From Sitta carolinensis (taxonomy: Eukaryota > Chordata > Aves > Passeriformes > Sittidae), in contig JAVUNC010000004.1 of assembly GCA_032173965.1 (NCBI GenBank), positions 19,259,001 through 19,323,000 on the forward strand: DNA of 64,000 nt, read 5' to 3'. Each line of letters starts with the position of its first letter. Positions within the stretch are counted from its first letter, which is position 1. Of the stretch, positions 49,608-61,824 are shown piece by piece. Both the position numbers and the translations under genes were made by a program. Under the pieces are notes generated by a model. That model worked only from the letters and a program-made list of their open reading frames with translations, was not told where the DNA came from and made no database searches.

Positions 49608-49705
49608 TACACAAGGGGACAAGAGACGTAATATCTTTTATTAGACCAACTGACAATCAGAAAATAGACTTAACACCTTTAAGCACAGAGTCCTTTCTCC
49701 AGGTA
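49608..49705 (+). repeat. Fossil of an ancient amniote repeat (tentative)
   Basis: 'acacaaggggacaagagacg' followed by 'taatatcttttattagacca' and then 'cacagagtcctttctccagg' matches, in order and spacing, a motif I remember as abundant in turtle and crocodilian genomes (taatatcttttattggacca...). Matched from memory only, so the family name is left blank. Confidence 0.45.
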
Positions 49706-50001
49706 CAGTACATAGCTTCATTTCATTCATTCATTTCCTTTCATTCATGCTTAGATGTCTATACCAAAAATAAATTCGAGACCTGGGTTTAACCTCTGAG
49801 AACCTTGATATCAAAGGGCTTCAAGAGACAAGATGCTGTCTTGTGGCATATTGTTCCATGAGTCAGTCTACTGTCCCACTCAAGAGAGAAAGGGAATATC
49901 TGCCAATGCAGGTACAATAATTTAAGGGAATAAATGCCTAATTTTTCCTTAGACACTTAGATCTTATCACCTGCTCCTAAATAGTTTACATTTAATAATT
50001 T

Positions 50002-50058
50002 TGTCCTGGTTTGGGTGGCTGCATAGCTGATTTGCTTGTCTAAATCAAGCCCAGAACA
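50002..50058 (+). mobile_element. Possible LTR remnant with both ends joined
   Basis: TGTCCTGGTTTGGG opens and CCCAGAACA closes a 57 bp stretch. These look like the two ends of a bird LTR with the middle missing. No flanking duplication was found. Could also be chance. Confidence 0.3.
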
Positions 50059-50079
50059 ACCTGAATGGGGTGCCTGAAT

Positions 50080-50250
50080 GGAATCGTGGAATCACGAAGT
50101 GGCTGAGGTTGGAAGGGATGTGTGGAGGTTATTTAGTCTAAGCTCCCTTGTCAAGCAGGGCCATACAGAACCAGGTGCCAAGGAACACAGCCACATGGCT
50201 TCTGACTGTCTCCAAGGAGGAAGGACTCCATGGCTTCTTCAGGACACCTG
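50080..50250 (-). mobile_element. CR1 LINE 3' fragment
   Basis: Reverse-complement CR1: 'ggaatcgtggaatcacgaag', 'ggttggaagggatgtgtgga', 'agctcccttgtcaagcaggg', 'ctgactgtctccaaggagga', 'gactccatggcttcttcagg'. The 3' end is present and the 5' side truncated. The 66-codon plus frame across it is not coding. Confidence 0.88.
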
Positions 50251-53200
50251 CGCCTTCACAATAAAAGTAGATTTGTAAACTGCTGCATTGTGACACTCTT
50301 AATTAATAAGGTAGAATTTCCCAGAGCAGTTTATTGACAGCATTTTTAAAACATATCAGTTAGACCAGAGAACAGCCAAGGAATGCATCTCAAGAGAAAT
50401 GTGCAACTGTAAACAAAAGCAAATCCATATAAGTGTTTAGACTAGTTCTCCACTATTCAAAGAATAAAAAAAAAAAAAACACCACACTATTTCTCCTCTT
50501 TGGTGCTTTACATTCTAGTTGTTAAAGAAAGACCATGTTCTCAATGAGGCAACTTTTGCTTGTTCACAAAAAAAACCAAAAGCCTAATCAAATTTATCAA
50601 TAGATAGTGAAAAGCAAAGAAAACAAGTTAAATATGTGAAGTCCACTTAAAAAACACAGATACTATTATAATCTGACTTCTTTGTATCCTTCTCAAAACA
50701 GCAACAGAAAAGCAGGCTCTCATGTAATTTTTGGTATTATATTTTATTTTTCTTGACAGCAAAAGATCCTAATCTGATCCATTCACAATTTACTTCAATG
50801 CTTCATATAATATTTTGTCTTAAGGAAGTTAATTTGCAACAGCTGTATGTTGACTAGTTTGGACAACTCAGAATTAATAGAAATTGCATTGTGAACATCT
50901 TGAAAAAAATCCCTGAAAGTATTTTTTCTTTTTTTTTTTTTTTTTAATTAAAAGATGTTTTTTTTTGAAGAAGTGTTGCATGCACCTTTGAAGCAAAATT
51001 GCTGATATACAAGATAAGTAGGTTTTTTCTTTATCATTCAAAGCAGGTAATATCTTCAGTGGACATGAAACAATGCTCTGACACTTGAAGAGACACACAC
51101 ACACGAACATGAATACAGCAAATAATTCCTCTAACAGAACGGTTCCCTTTGCAGCAAGTCCCCAGATGGCTCTGACAGCACAACAAACCCACTCATTTGG
51201 CTCTGCTAGGCATCCTGCAGTAACCAGAAAAATCCCATATTAACTGTGACATGGAGGCCCCAGTACCACAGAACAGGATGGAGCTTGATAAAGTGATTTT
51301 AGAAATATGACAAAAACCACCAGATAATCAGGTTCTCTTCAGAAACAAAAGAATACAGACTGGAAAACAAACTGAGTTGTGTCAATGTTCACTGTAACAA
51401 AAGCACCCCAAGTTTCATACAAGCTCCTAACTGCCAGGTAATAGCACATACGGAAGAGGTTTCCTGTCTATAAGTACTCCCTAAAGAGCCTCTTCAATGC
51501 AAGTTTCAAAATAATCCATGTATCTTCCATGGAAGTGCATCCTTTTAAACACAGATCTCCTAATGCAGTGTGTGGAGGAACTGAATTTTTGTAGGGTTCC
51601 CACAGCTCTCTTCTAACACAGCCCCACACCCCTATGAACAGCGAGCCAAGCTCTGCGCTTCAGTCATACAACACTGACACACAGAATTACTCTGTACATT
51701 TTCACACTATAATACAGGTATCTTCTACAGAGCTAAGCTTCTTTTAATTAATGTTGAAATTCCCTATAAATCTCATTGTCAGGCTCACCAACAACAGCTG
51801 AATAGCTTCAAAAATTTCATGTTCTACCTTTTTGACCTGCACTGGCACTCCTTTAACCTAAAAATTTCATTACTTAAGGTGACTGCAGTCATTCCCAGGA
51901 GACAAAAAATGAGATTCATGTACATTCTTCCACATAGCTAGAATACCTTGGTGTTGCTTCCTTCCTGATTAAGTTTTTTTATCATTTAATCAATTCCCTG
52001 TGATAAAGGCACAACATAACAGAGTGGGAAACTTCATTTCACTTGCTCCTCTTCTGTACTATCCTTTGATTAAGATTTTTTTTGGCCTACTTTACTTACA
52101 ATATTCTTTCCTTGACGCAGTAATCAGAAGACATATTAACAAAAGTTTATATATTAAAAAAAAGTGCACAAGCCACATAACTATGTTTTGTTGTAACCAG
52201 GAAGATTTACATTTTTCTGTGTTTATCAATGTGTTTATCAATGGGTTTAACAATTTTTGTTTTAGGTTTGCTTAATTAATAAATATATCTTCATTCTCTG
52301 CTGAAATCTTATAAAAGGCAATGAGTACTGCCACCTCTTATACACAGATGTCATTTTATAGAAAGTCCAGTGAGATCCAGAAAATCCAGCCATGAGGTGA
52401 GAGAACACAGCTGGGCACTGACATGACCAGTGAGAGTTGGGACAGGGCCCTGGGCAGAGCCAGAATGGGTCTCCTGCCTCCTTGGGTAGGAGGGGAGGGG
52501 GCCAAGAAGGCCTATTACAATTTCTCTTTTTAAGGATATCATTTCAGGATGCTGGGGTTGCAAGCTGCTAAGACAGAGTGTCCATGAACTTCAAGAACAT
52601 TTAAACACAACTAGCATACTCATTCTTTCATTTGGGATAGTACATTTTAAACTATCAATATTTCACCACCTATTCAGCACACTTCCCTTTTTAAACAGAA
52701 ATGTGTACCAAAAAATAACTCCAAATCCCAAAAGATCCCTAATATCTATAAAATAAACATGTTCCATAATTTCTCACTGGAATCTCTGCATTTACCTCCC
52801 ATTCTCTCCACCAAAGTCAGTAACAGAGCTCATACTGAGCTCCAAAGCCATCCTTGGGGAGGGAAGGAGATTCCCTCCTTCCTAAAAGATGACCCTTTCA
52901 GGTCTCAGCCATCAAGCCTATCCTAATCATTGCTAAAACTTATTATTCATGGCATGTTTCATGTTCTGAAAGATTTTTTTCCACTCAGCAAAATTATGGC
53001 AAGTCATCTTACAGAATTATCCCAGATATATGAAGTATTTTAGGATGTAAAATTTATAAATGTGCCAAATATATTTTCACATGTATTTTCTTACACAAAA
53101 ATTGATGTTCTTAAGTCATAACATTAAGCACGAATATTCTCATTTTTTACAGAAACCTATAAGAATAAGCAGTTCTTAGGAATTTTGTGAATGATGCAAG

Positions 53201-55574
53201 AAAACCCTAAGGCCTCAATTCACAAGGAATTTCTGTGCTGTCATACCTAAGTTTTAAGCATCTGACTGGGAATTAAATCCTTAAACCTCATCTTTAATAA
53301 ATTTGGCTCTTTATTCAGTGAGTGAAAAATCAGGCAATTCTCAGCAATCCTCCTAATATCAAGAGACTTTCAAAGACAGAGGCGTGTCGGAAGTCCTCTC
53401 CCTTAGATTGGTCTTATTTCTGTGTTAGGAATTCACAACCTGGACCCGTTCCTTCATTTGTATGCCTCTGGATGTGTCTTTTGCGTAATACAGCTGCTTC
53501 ATGCTTCTTAACACACAGACGAGCTTTCTCTGCAGCTTGAGGAAGAATAAGACACATCTCTTATCTCTTCCAAATGTGCTGCAGTCAACGAGCTGTGAGC
53601 TTTCATTATCCTCTGACAAATTTCTGTCATCATGTAACTCCCAGTAAAGAGTGATTGGGCCAGAAGGGGACAGTTTTGGTAGTGAGGGCTTGCAATTGCT
53701 TTCTATGTTATCACTAGTTCTGAACAGTGTGTAGAATAAAGAGCCATTTGTTACTGAACTGCTTTATTCAATACTAAAAAGCCTATACTGTACTAACGTC
53801 AACACCATGATTGACTTCCAAACAGTTTAATGTAAATTTCTCTTATTGCCACAATAAATACCTTGCTGTGAGCAGGTAGATGTTTTTTCTCTTTATGATA
53901 TTTTAGAATTTTAGAGTACCACTGCTACTCTGAGATCTTCATTAAGTCCTTTATATGACTTCTCAAAGCAATCATTTAAAAGATGCAAATCAAAACCTGA
54001 GCTGGAGCTCTGTATAAAAAATGATACATTTTTATTTGTTCCTGCAATTTCAGGCTATCCATCTGCTTGAAATCTTCATGACTTCAGAAAATATTATGGA
54101 AAATATGATCTTTACTTAAGATTTCATCACTGCTTTATATTTGAAGATTTAAATTTTTCAATAACTAATTTTCCATCTACAAAACATGACCTGCCATTAT
54201 CAGAGAAATTTGAGAAGCATATCTATTTCTGTTGGTGTAAATACCAGATACCTCTTTTCTTTAAATCTTCACAGAAATATGGTATTGTCCTTATATGCAC
54301 TCCATGAGAATAGAGAATGAAAATGAGGTTTTCTCATGATTTGTGCATTCATCTGTTTGTTACAGAATTGAGAAATTAAGATCAGTCAAGAGATATTGGA
54401 ACAAATATTTTCAAAGATTATTTAAATAATAATCTAGAAAATCAGAATTTTAGCCTGTAATTTTTAGGTATTGCCCTGTAATTAAAACACTTAACAATCT
54501 ATAAATTATCTTGAATACCACATTTACTGAGTATCTTAATGATATTTGTAAAGATGGTGTTTCAATATACTTCTCAGTATATAATAATATTCCAACTTGG
54601 GTATGGTTTACAACTACTCAAAGCAACTCTACGTGCACAATAATCACAGGCAAAATTCTAACACAGAAGACAGAATCAAAAGACAGTAAGTTTAGAAAAT
54701 ACTAGATGGGAAGACAAGTATTTTTCTGCAAGTCTTCTCTTTTCCACAAAATGAGAAATTAATTGAAGGCATCATATTTGAGTCTCACCCAGCTTTGTGT
54801 CAAAAAGCTTAACAGTGTCACCACATCTCAATTCTCTCACTATAACAAAACCACTGAAAGCTGAACTGCAAATAGAGGCAATTACCCTGGTGAATGTGTC
54901 CAATTTTCTGTACCAGCTTTCATTCAAGATGAACAGAAGATTCACTCAGACTCAAAAAGCTACAAAGGAGGTCTGCAATATGACAGAAAACAACAGAAAT
55001 ACATTCAGAGACAGTGATTTCTGTGGAAGAAGTGTAAAAGCTTGCACACAACTAAGGAGTGTAAAGGTCACCAAAGACTTTTCAGAATATGTTGAAAGAA
55101 ACTTCAGTATGAACAAAAAAAAGTAGAAGCCATATCCCAGTGGAACATAATATGTGCTTCTTTCAGTTCTTAATGAATATTAATAGAAGTCTTTGACATT
55201 AGAATATTTTCAGTGTTGAGACTTTGTTTGAAAGTAAAATTATTTATTCACTTCAGAGTTGACTCTGGACCCATTGAACTTATTGTTAAAATTACCTTGG
55301 TCTCCGTAGGTATGCCCTACAAGTAATCAACAAAAATTTTGGTCCTCAAACCACACTTAAGAATAGATCATGAAATAAATCAGTTCAACTATCTTTGAAT
55401 TTCCCTGTTTAAAGCAGTCACCACTCTCCACCCCCAAGATTATGACCAACTAATGCACAATTTTTAATTCATTTCATCCTTCATCAGCTGTCCATTCCTC
55501 AGTCCTTGTGTTTACTTGGTACTATCTGACAGACCCTATAAAGGAGATAACAATCACATGAGGAACACCAAATA
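50251..55574. other. AT-rich unique DNA, no gene seen
   Basis: No supported feature. A GC-richer block at about 52350-52580 has no LTR ends that I can find. Homopolymer stretches occur near 50467-50480 and 50929-50946. A 109-codon plus frame at 54797-55126 is not recognised. Confidence 0.55.
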
Positions 55575-55721
55575 ACAGGCCAGAATGATCATACAGCCTC
55601 AGCTGTCTCCCAGTTTAGCCCATGAAGGACAAAAGGTTCTGTCAGAGGATATTTCGATCTGCTGAAAGAGACTACACCAGAAGAACTGGAGCATGAACAG
55701 ACACCTTCACTGAGTGGACTG

Positions 55722-56799
55722 TGTTGTAGTTTGATGCTTTCCAGATGCCAGGCACCCACGAAAGCCTCTTCCTCACTCCCCTCCACAACCAGATAGAGGG
55801 GAGAAAATATAACAAAGGGTTTATGAGTTAAGGACTGAGAGAAAACGCTTATCAATTACCATCAAGGGCTAATGAGCATCAACTTAGAGATATTAAATGA
55901 ATTTATTGCTAACAAAATCAGAGCAGGGCACTGAGAAGTAAAATAAACCCTTAAAAACACCTTTCTCCCTGCCAACCCCTCCCTCCTTCCCACCAACACC
56001 ACAGGGAGACAGGGCATGGAGGTTTTGATCAGTTTATCATTTATGACAATAAACATGGTTTCTCTCATGGCTCAGGGAGAGGAGTCCTTCCCCTGCTTCA
56101 CCATAGGGTAACTCCCACAGGTGACAGTTCTCTGTGAACTTCTCTGGTGTGGCTCCATCTCATGAGCAGCAGTCCTCTCAAAACTGATGCAATGTGAGTC
56201 CCACCCACAGGCACACAGTCCAAAACCGCTGTGGTGTGGCGCTCTTTTCACAGGGTGCAGTCCTCCAAGGACAGGCTGCTCCAGCCTGGAAACAGGGGCC
56301 AACTCTCTCCATGGGTCTTCAACTGGATCACAGCCTCCTCCAGGCATCCATCCATTCTGGTGTGGTCACCTCCCCCATGGACTGTGTGTGGATCTCTGCA
56401 TCCCCTGTGGATCTCTATGGGCTGCTGGGGCAGAGCTGCCTCACCATGGTCATCACCACGGGCTGCAGGGGAATCTCAGCTCTGGAGCTTGGATCACCTC
56501 CTCCCTCTTTCTGCATTGACCTTGGTGTCTGCAGAGTTGTTCAGCTCACATGTTCTCAGTCCTCACATGTCTGGAATTAAAACTTTGCCACCAACTTTGT
56601 TTTGATTTCTTCTTAACTATGTCGTCACAGAGGCTTTATCAAAATCTCTCATTGGCCAAGCCTTGGCCAGCAGCCTGTCCATCCTCAGAGCCATCAGGGA
56701 TTTGTTCTGCTAGACATGGTGGAAGCTTCTGGAAGCTTCTCGCATGAGCCACCTCTGTGGTCCTCCCACTGCCAAGAGCCAGGCCGTGCAAAACCAACA
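55722..56799 (+). mobile_element. Probable solo LTR, about 1.08 kb, no TSD
   Basis: The block is clearly GC-richer than its flanks. It opens TGTTGTAGTTTGATG and closes GCAAAACCAACA, giving TG/CA ends and an imperfect terminal inverted repeat of the same style as the LTRs at 32 and 41 kb. Early landmarks (a 'tttattgctaac' word, then a C-rich 'ctccctgccaacccctccct' stretch) also recall those LTRs, so a distant relative is possible. AATAAA motifs occur (for example near 56049). Flanks gactg and gaaac do not match. Frames of 110-128 codons at 56187-56605 overlap in three frames and are composition artefacts. Confidence 0.55.
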
Positions 56800-59048
56800 G
56801 AAACTGCTACTACTGAACAGGTAGGAGATCCCCTGCTCTGAATGGAAATGGGAATATTGTCAGAAGTGCACAGGTATGGAGGCTATTATCACATGGAACA
56901 CACCAGCAAATAGGAAGCACAGAATCATAGGAGCCATGCACAACTCCATCTCCCCTTAGACAGCTAAATGTTTTAATTTATTCCTATGGAGCAATGAGAT
57001 AATAGAAAGCTTAAACTACTCATAGATTCCATGGGAATTAAGACCTCAAGCAGAAGAAATCAACAAAAAGTAAATAAATTTTATTCCCTTTATGTTGTTT
57101 CCATGACTGGTGACTTTTAAAAAAAATTCTTTTTTTCCCCTTCTTTTTCCTTTGCATAAGCCTTGAATTGACCTTTCATGCTGCAGTTTTCTGGGCCAGC
57201 AATTGTAAGTCTTGCCTCTGTATTCACCTTTGATGATTGTTTTTCATGTTATGAAAATGTTAATTTGTTTTTTTTGATAATATGTTTTTTAAAAAAAACT
57301 TACACTGACTATATTATTTTCACAGATAGGTGATTTCTGGGGAGGAAAATATATCTGATCATCTCATGTAGGGATTCATATACCTTTGTTGGTTTCACCC
57401 AATCAATAGAGTAAAGCCTACTTGCATACCCATGAAAAAGTCCATTAGCATTAGCATAAAATACGTTAATGAGTACTAAACAACAGAAAATGCCATTATT
57501 AAAATAGAATGTGTATTAAATGCAGTGGTAGAACAGAGGCACCTCACAGGATATCTATATACTCAATACTATATTATTCACCAGTACATGTGATTGAAAT
57601 CACAGGTTAAATTCTTTTAAATTTAAATGGCTCTTCAAATAAGCACAAAGAGAAACATTTTGAACATAACAAACCTTTGCCCACAGTCAATCAATCACCT
57701 GAAACTCTTTACAGCAGCTATCCCTTCCTGAATTACATCAAGACAACCCTGTAAATCAAAATCACAAATGATAAGGAACTGCAAATTCTGCATTAAATAA
57801 AATGGAACACCTACCCGTCTCCACTACAGAATCAGCACAGGAAGGAAACAGAAAAACATGATAAAATGCATACAATTTAGAAGACTCCTTTCATACTATT
57901 GGTCCTAAAGTAACAGCTTGTTCACTGAAAACCCCAAAGAGAAAATTGTGACGACAATATTTACTACCATATTTTTCTCAAAAGCCAGTATTTTTAAATC
58001 TCACACAGAGATTACATCTAATGGACTGATGGGACTAGAAAGATCAAAAGACAGCCCTAGATATTTGTATTTGAGTGTATGGGTGGTTCCAACCACACAT
58101 TCTATCAATTTAAATTCCCAGATTAGATAAAACCTGAGGAAGTATAGATATAAATTCTGTTTAACACATAAAAGCACACTCTGTAACTTGCTTTGTAATA
58201 CCTGGTTGGCTGTGATAAAGGAGTTCAGTGTCAGCAAGTGCAAGTCACATTTCTTTTATAGCATGTTATATAAATGTATGTTGTAAGCAGCCTCTCCCCT
58301 CACAGGCTACAGATACCATCCCAGTGCAATTTGTCTCTGTGCAGTTTTGCTAGTGCTGGCAGTAAAACAAGAATTCCACTTATGGAAAAAAAAACCACCC
58401 CACAACCAACCTTAATCAATGCTTCTTCTGTGAGAATAAAAGATGGTTAATCATTTGGTGCCCAGGGTCAGCAGTTCAGTGATGCTACGCATTAATGCGG
58501 GCTATTTATTTTCATAGTCTTTACTGACTTTGTTGAACTGTCATAAGACCCGTCTTTCAAGTCACTTCATAGTTTAGAGTTTCCTTCATTCTTTTGATCC
58601 TTTGAAACATAAAAATGAAGATGCCCAGTTGGCCTTTGGTAGAATAAACACAAAAAAAAAGAGAGTAAGCAGACATTTGACAAAGCATATCGAGACAGAT
58701 CCTCTTGGGTATAGGCAACTGTGCTTCCACAAAGATAAGACATAACTGTGCCCAGTATTTGATAAATGTAACTCTGTGTACCATACAATCACAGCAGTGT
58801 TTTTAATCTAAGTTCCTCTCTTTCGATATTAGGCATTGTTATCTAAGCTCCTACATGCTGTTGGGCAAGAAGAACCTTTGCAAATTAGTTTTCTGTTAGT
58901 TCCTTTTTGAGAACTGAAGTTATTCACACCTCCTCCTGGTAAGCAAGGAGAGTAAGCTGAACCAGGAACTCCAAGAGAAAGTGATTTCCAACACTGTCTT
59001 CATTTTGCTTACTTATCAGCTTCAATGCCCTCAAAGTATATTCAACTT
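56800..59048. other. AT-rich unique DNA, no gene seen
   Basis: No gene. A possible 20-base trace of a CR1 end ('cacagaatcatagg') lies near 56919 but is too short to call. Confidence 0.55.
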
Positions 59049-59172
59049 CCTTTTTCTCTTTTCTCTTTTCTCTTTTCTTTTCTTTTCTTTTCTTTTCTTT
59101 TCTTTTCTTTTCTTTTCTTTTCTTTTCTTTTCTTTTCTTTTCTTTTCTTTTCTTTTCTTTTCTTTTCTTTTC

Positions 59173-59206
<34 letters not shown>

Positions 59207-59219
59207 CTTTTCTTTTTTT
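59049..59219. repeat. (TTTTC)n microsatellite, about 170 bp
   Basis: Roughly 30 copies of TTTTC, with TTCTC-type variants at the left end and a T-rich, less regular right end. It gives repeated F-L-F-F-S frames on the plus strand and K-E-K-K-R on the minus strand, which are not genes. Pure pyrimidine on one strand, so it could form a triplex (H-DNA). Confidence 0.97.
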
Positions 59220-61399
59220 AATGCAGGTGAGGAATCCAGACAACAGAATGCAGGTACACTTATGACCCATTTGCTTCACAGGGAAGACATGGGAAAGAGG
59301 GAACATTCCCCATCTAAGCCCCTTCTAAACTCTTCTCAGATACAATGAGGAACCTTTAATCCCATTTGTAAAATTGTTAGCAAGGTAGTAGAGGGAGTCT
59401 GGCTCTGAGCTTGTTCTGCCCATCTGTTCTCCCTAAGTCTAACACGTAGTTCTGCTCTTGCTAGCAAAAGAAGGTGTCCTTGGATTGCAGTTATCCACTT
59501 GCAAGTCTGATATCAAAGTATCAGCTGCAGGAACTTTTAATATTTTCACCTAATACAACAAACAAAACTGTCCCCTCCTTTTTTGGAGCAGGGAAAAGTA
59601 CATCACAGCCTTTGAAAAGAACTAAGAAAGGGTGCTTTAGAAAGCAATGAAATTTAATCAACTTTGGAATTCTAGTAAATAGCTAAGGATTTGTTTTGAT
59701 GTTTTGTCTGATTCCGTATTCTAATGTCTTTTGGAAGCTAATTGTAGCATAAAAAGATTATATTCTTGCTTCACTTTTATGAAATTAATCCATTTTAATG
59801 CATGTGTTGAGAATGAGATTAGCTCAAGGCTTGCATAAACAAAATATTTCCTCAAATATCAATGAAAAATAAAGGCAAAGAAAAATATGCACTTTCCTGA
59901 AGGACTGAACATAAACCAATAGGATTATAGGTGTAATAGGCAAGTAAATGTGTAATCCTTGCTAGTAGGGAAGCTCTGAACACTCCTACCTTCATGTTTT
60001 CTGCCTACCTGCTCTTGAGCAGCTGATCTACAGGGTGTAGGATCAGGAAAGCAAAAAACAACCTGCAAACAAAAAGAGAAAATCTAACTCAGTAGTCCAG
60101 GCTTGAGAGGGGCCCCCAGCCCGTAAGATTTGCATGGAATAAGAAGGCAATTAGTGTGATATCTATTTTAAAAGTTCTAATTCCAGAAGTCCTGATTGCT
60201 CTCTAAAATACATCTAGAAATATATATCATGAATGGAGAATAACTGCTTAAAATAAAGAACAAGATTTCAGAATATATGGATATGAACTAGTGGTGTATA
60301 ATTTTAGGATGGGAATAATAGAAAAAATTAAACAGCAGTGTAGGAGGGTGACAAGACAAAACTTGGACTGACAAGACAGTCAAGTCCAAGTTCAAATAAA
60401 CTTTAGTATCAAGAAGGTGACATTTACAAAAAAGATTACCATCTGCTATTGGTAACTGTAGCATGAGTTTACAATCTAGAAGGCTGCTGCTGGCTGTGTT
60501 TTCTACAAACACGGTCATTACAGTAATCTCTTCAAGCAAAACCATATAATGTAGCTACACTGTATTCAATCTTTACATATATGTGTTGGCCATAAACACA
60601 ATTACAAACACAATTCTGCTCCCAATTGCTTTAAACCAAAATAAATGTTCACATTAATTTTTTCATTATTCATCTGCTTTTTATTAAATGAAAGAAAAAA
60701 AGCTTTTAACTCTAACTTTAAAAGAGAATATGGACTACTGCCATTCCTGAAAGATTTCTTTTTTTTTTCCAAGATGGATTTTCAGTAGTTTTAATAATGG
60801 CATGGGACTTGAATAAAAATTTGAAACATAGCTGGAGTCTAATTCTGAAATAAGAGAAATGCTTTTTACACTGAGACTTTAGAGAAGTCCTAAAATCTCA
60901 AAACTTTCCAGTTAAATATATTTATTTCTAAAGTCCACACAGCTGCCCAGTGCTATAGGAAGTCATTGTGTGACACTTAACCTCTGGGTAAGAGATAAAT
61001 TAAGATGTCTTATCTCTATCATTCACACAATGCTAGTGAAAACGTTAATGATAAGAACTTGAAGTACACACTTTTTTCACTGAACTCTAACAGCTGAATT
61101 CACATAAAGCTCCTCCACAGTCTTAGACTTGGCCATTTGACTCTAAGAACAGAGCAAACAATTCAATCCTTGTTTCAGGAATGGAGAAATCAAGAGGCTG
61201 CATTTGCAGTCCAGAGCTGAGCTGTGCAGAAAGCCTTGTCTAACAGGGCACAAACTGTCCTGTAAACACCACTTTCTATCCAAACTCTACCAAATAATAT
61301 TTGAGCTTCTTCTCTAAACATTTTTATGGGCTTTTGATGAGTAAAAAGTTTCATTAAGAGGTGAAAATTTCTGTTATAGAAACAATGAGAGGTTCAAAA
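59220..61399. other. AT-rich unique DNA, no gene seen
   Basis: Nothing recognised on either strand. Confidence 0.6.
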
Positions 61400-61660
61400 G
61401 GCAAAGGACATAAAATAAAACACAGGAGGGACTTTCGGACTGCAACACTTTGCTTCTGGGAGGTTGACCAAGGACTGGTACAGATTATCCAGGGATTTTG
61501 TGGAGTCATTCATAAGAGATACTCAAAAGCTGGGCAACCACGTCTGTGTGAGCCTGCTTGAGTAGGGGAACTGGATGAGTTGACCTCCTGAGACCCCTTC
61601 CAACCTCCACCACCCGTTACACACTCCCTTTTTTGCTCTTTATAAATCCTATGATATGAA
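61400..61660 (+). mobile_element. CR1 LINE 3' end, plus strand
   Basis: 'ggatgagttgacctcctgag' and 'accccttccaacctccacca' are forward CR1 3' wording, ended by 'aaatcctatgatatgaaa', a degenerate terminal repeat. The 5' boundary is uncertain. Confidence 0.7.
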
Positions 61661-61796
61661 ATTTTCGGAAAGCAAGAGTGAAAGAAAGAAACAAAAAATA
61701 AGATAGTATTCTTCCTGGTGGAAAGACAGATATTATAGTTAAAAAAACCATTCAAACCAATTTTTCAGTACTTTCTGTATCTAGGTACAGCTGGGC

Positions 61797-61824
61797 TTTT
61801 TTTTTTTTTTTTTTTTTTTTTTTT
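61797..61824. repeat. poly(T), 28 bases
   Basis: Uninterrupted T run. No adjacent retrocopy was recognised. Confidence 0.95.

Noticed and set aside
56187..56605. Overlapping frames of 110-128 codons
   Set aside because: Three phases are open at once in a GC-rich LTR-like block, which points to composition and not coding.
59025..59348. Phe/Ser-rich or Lys/Glu-rich proteins
   Set aside because: Direct translation of the TTTTC microsatellite.
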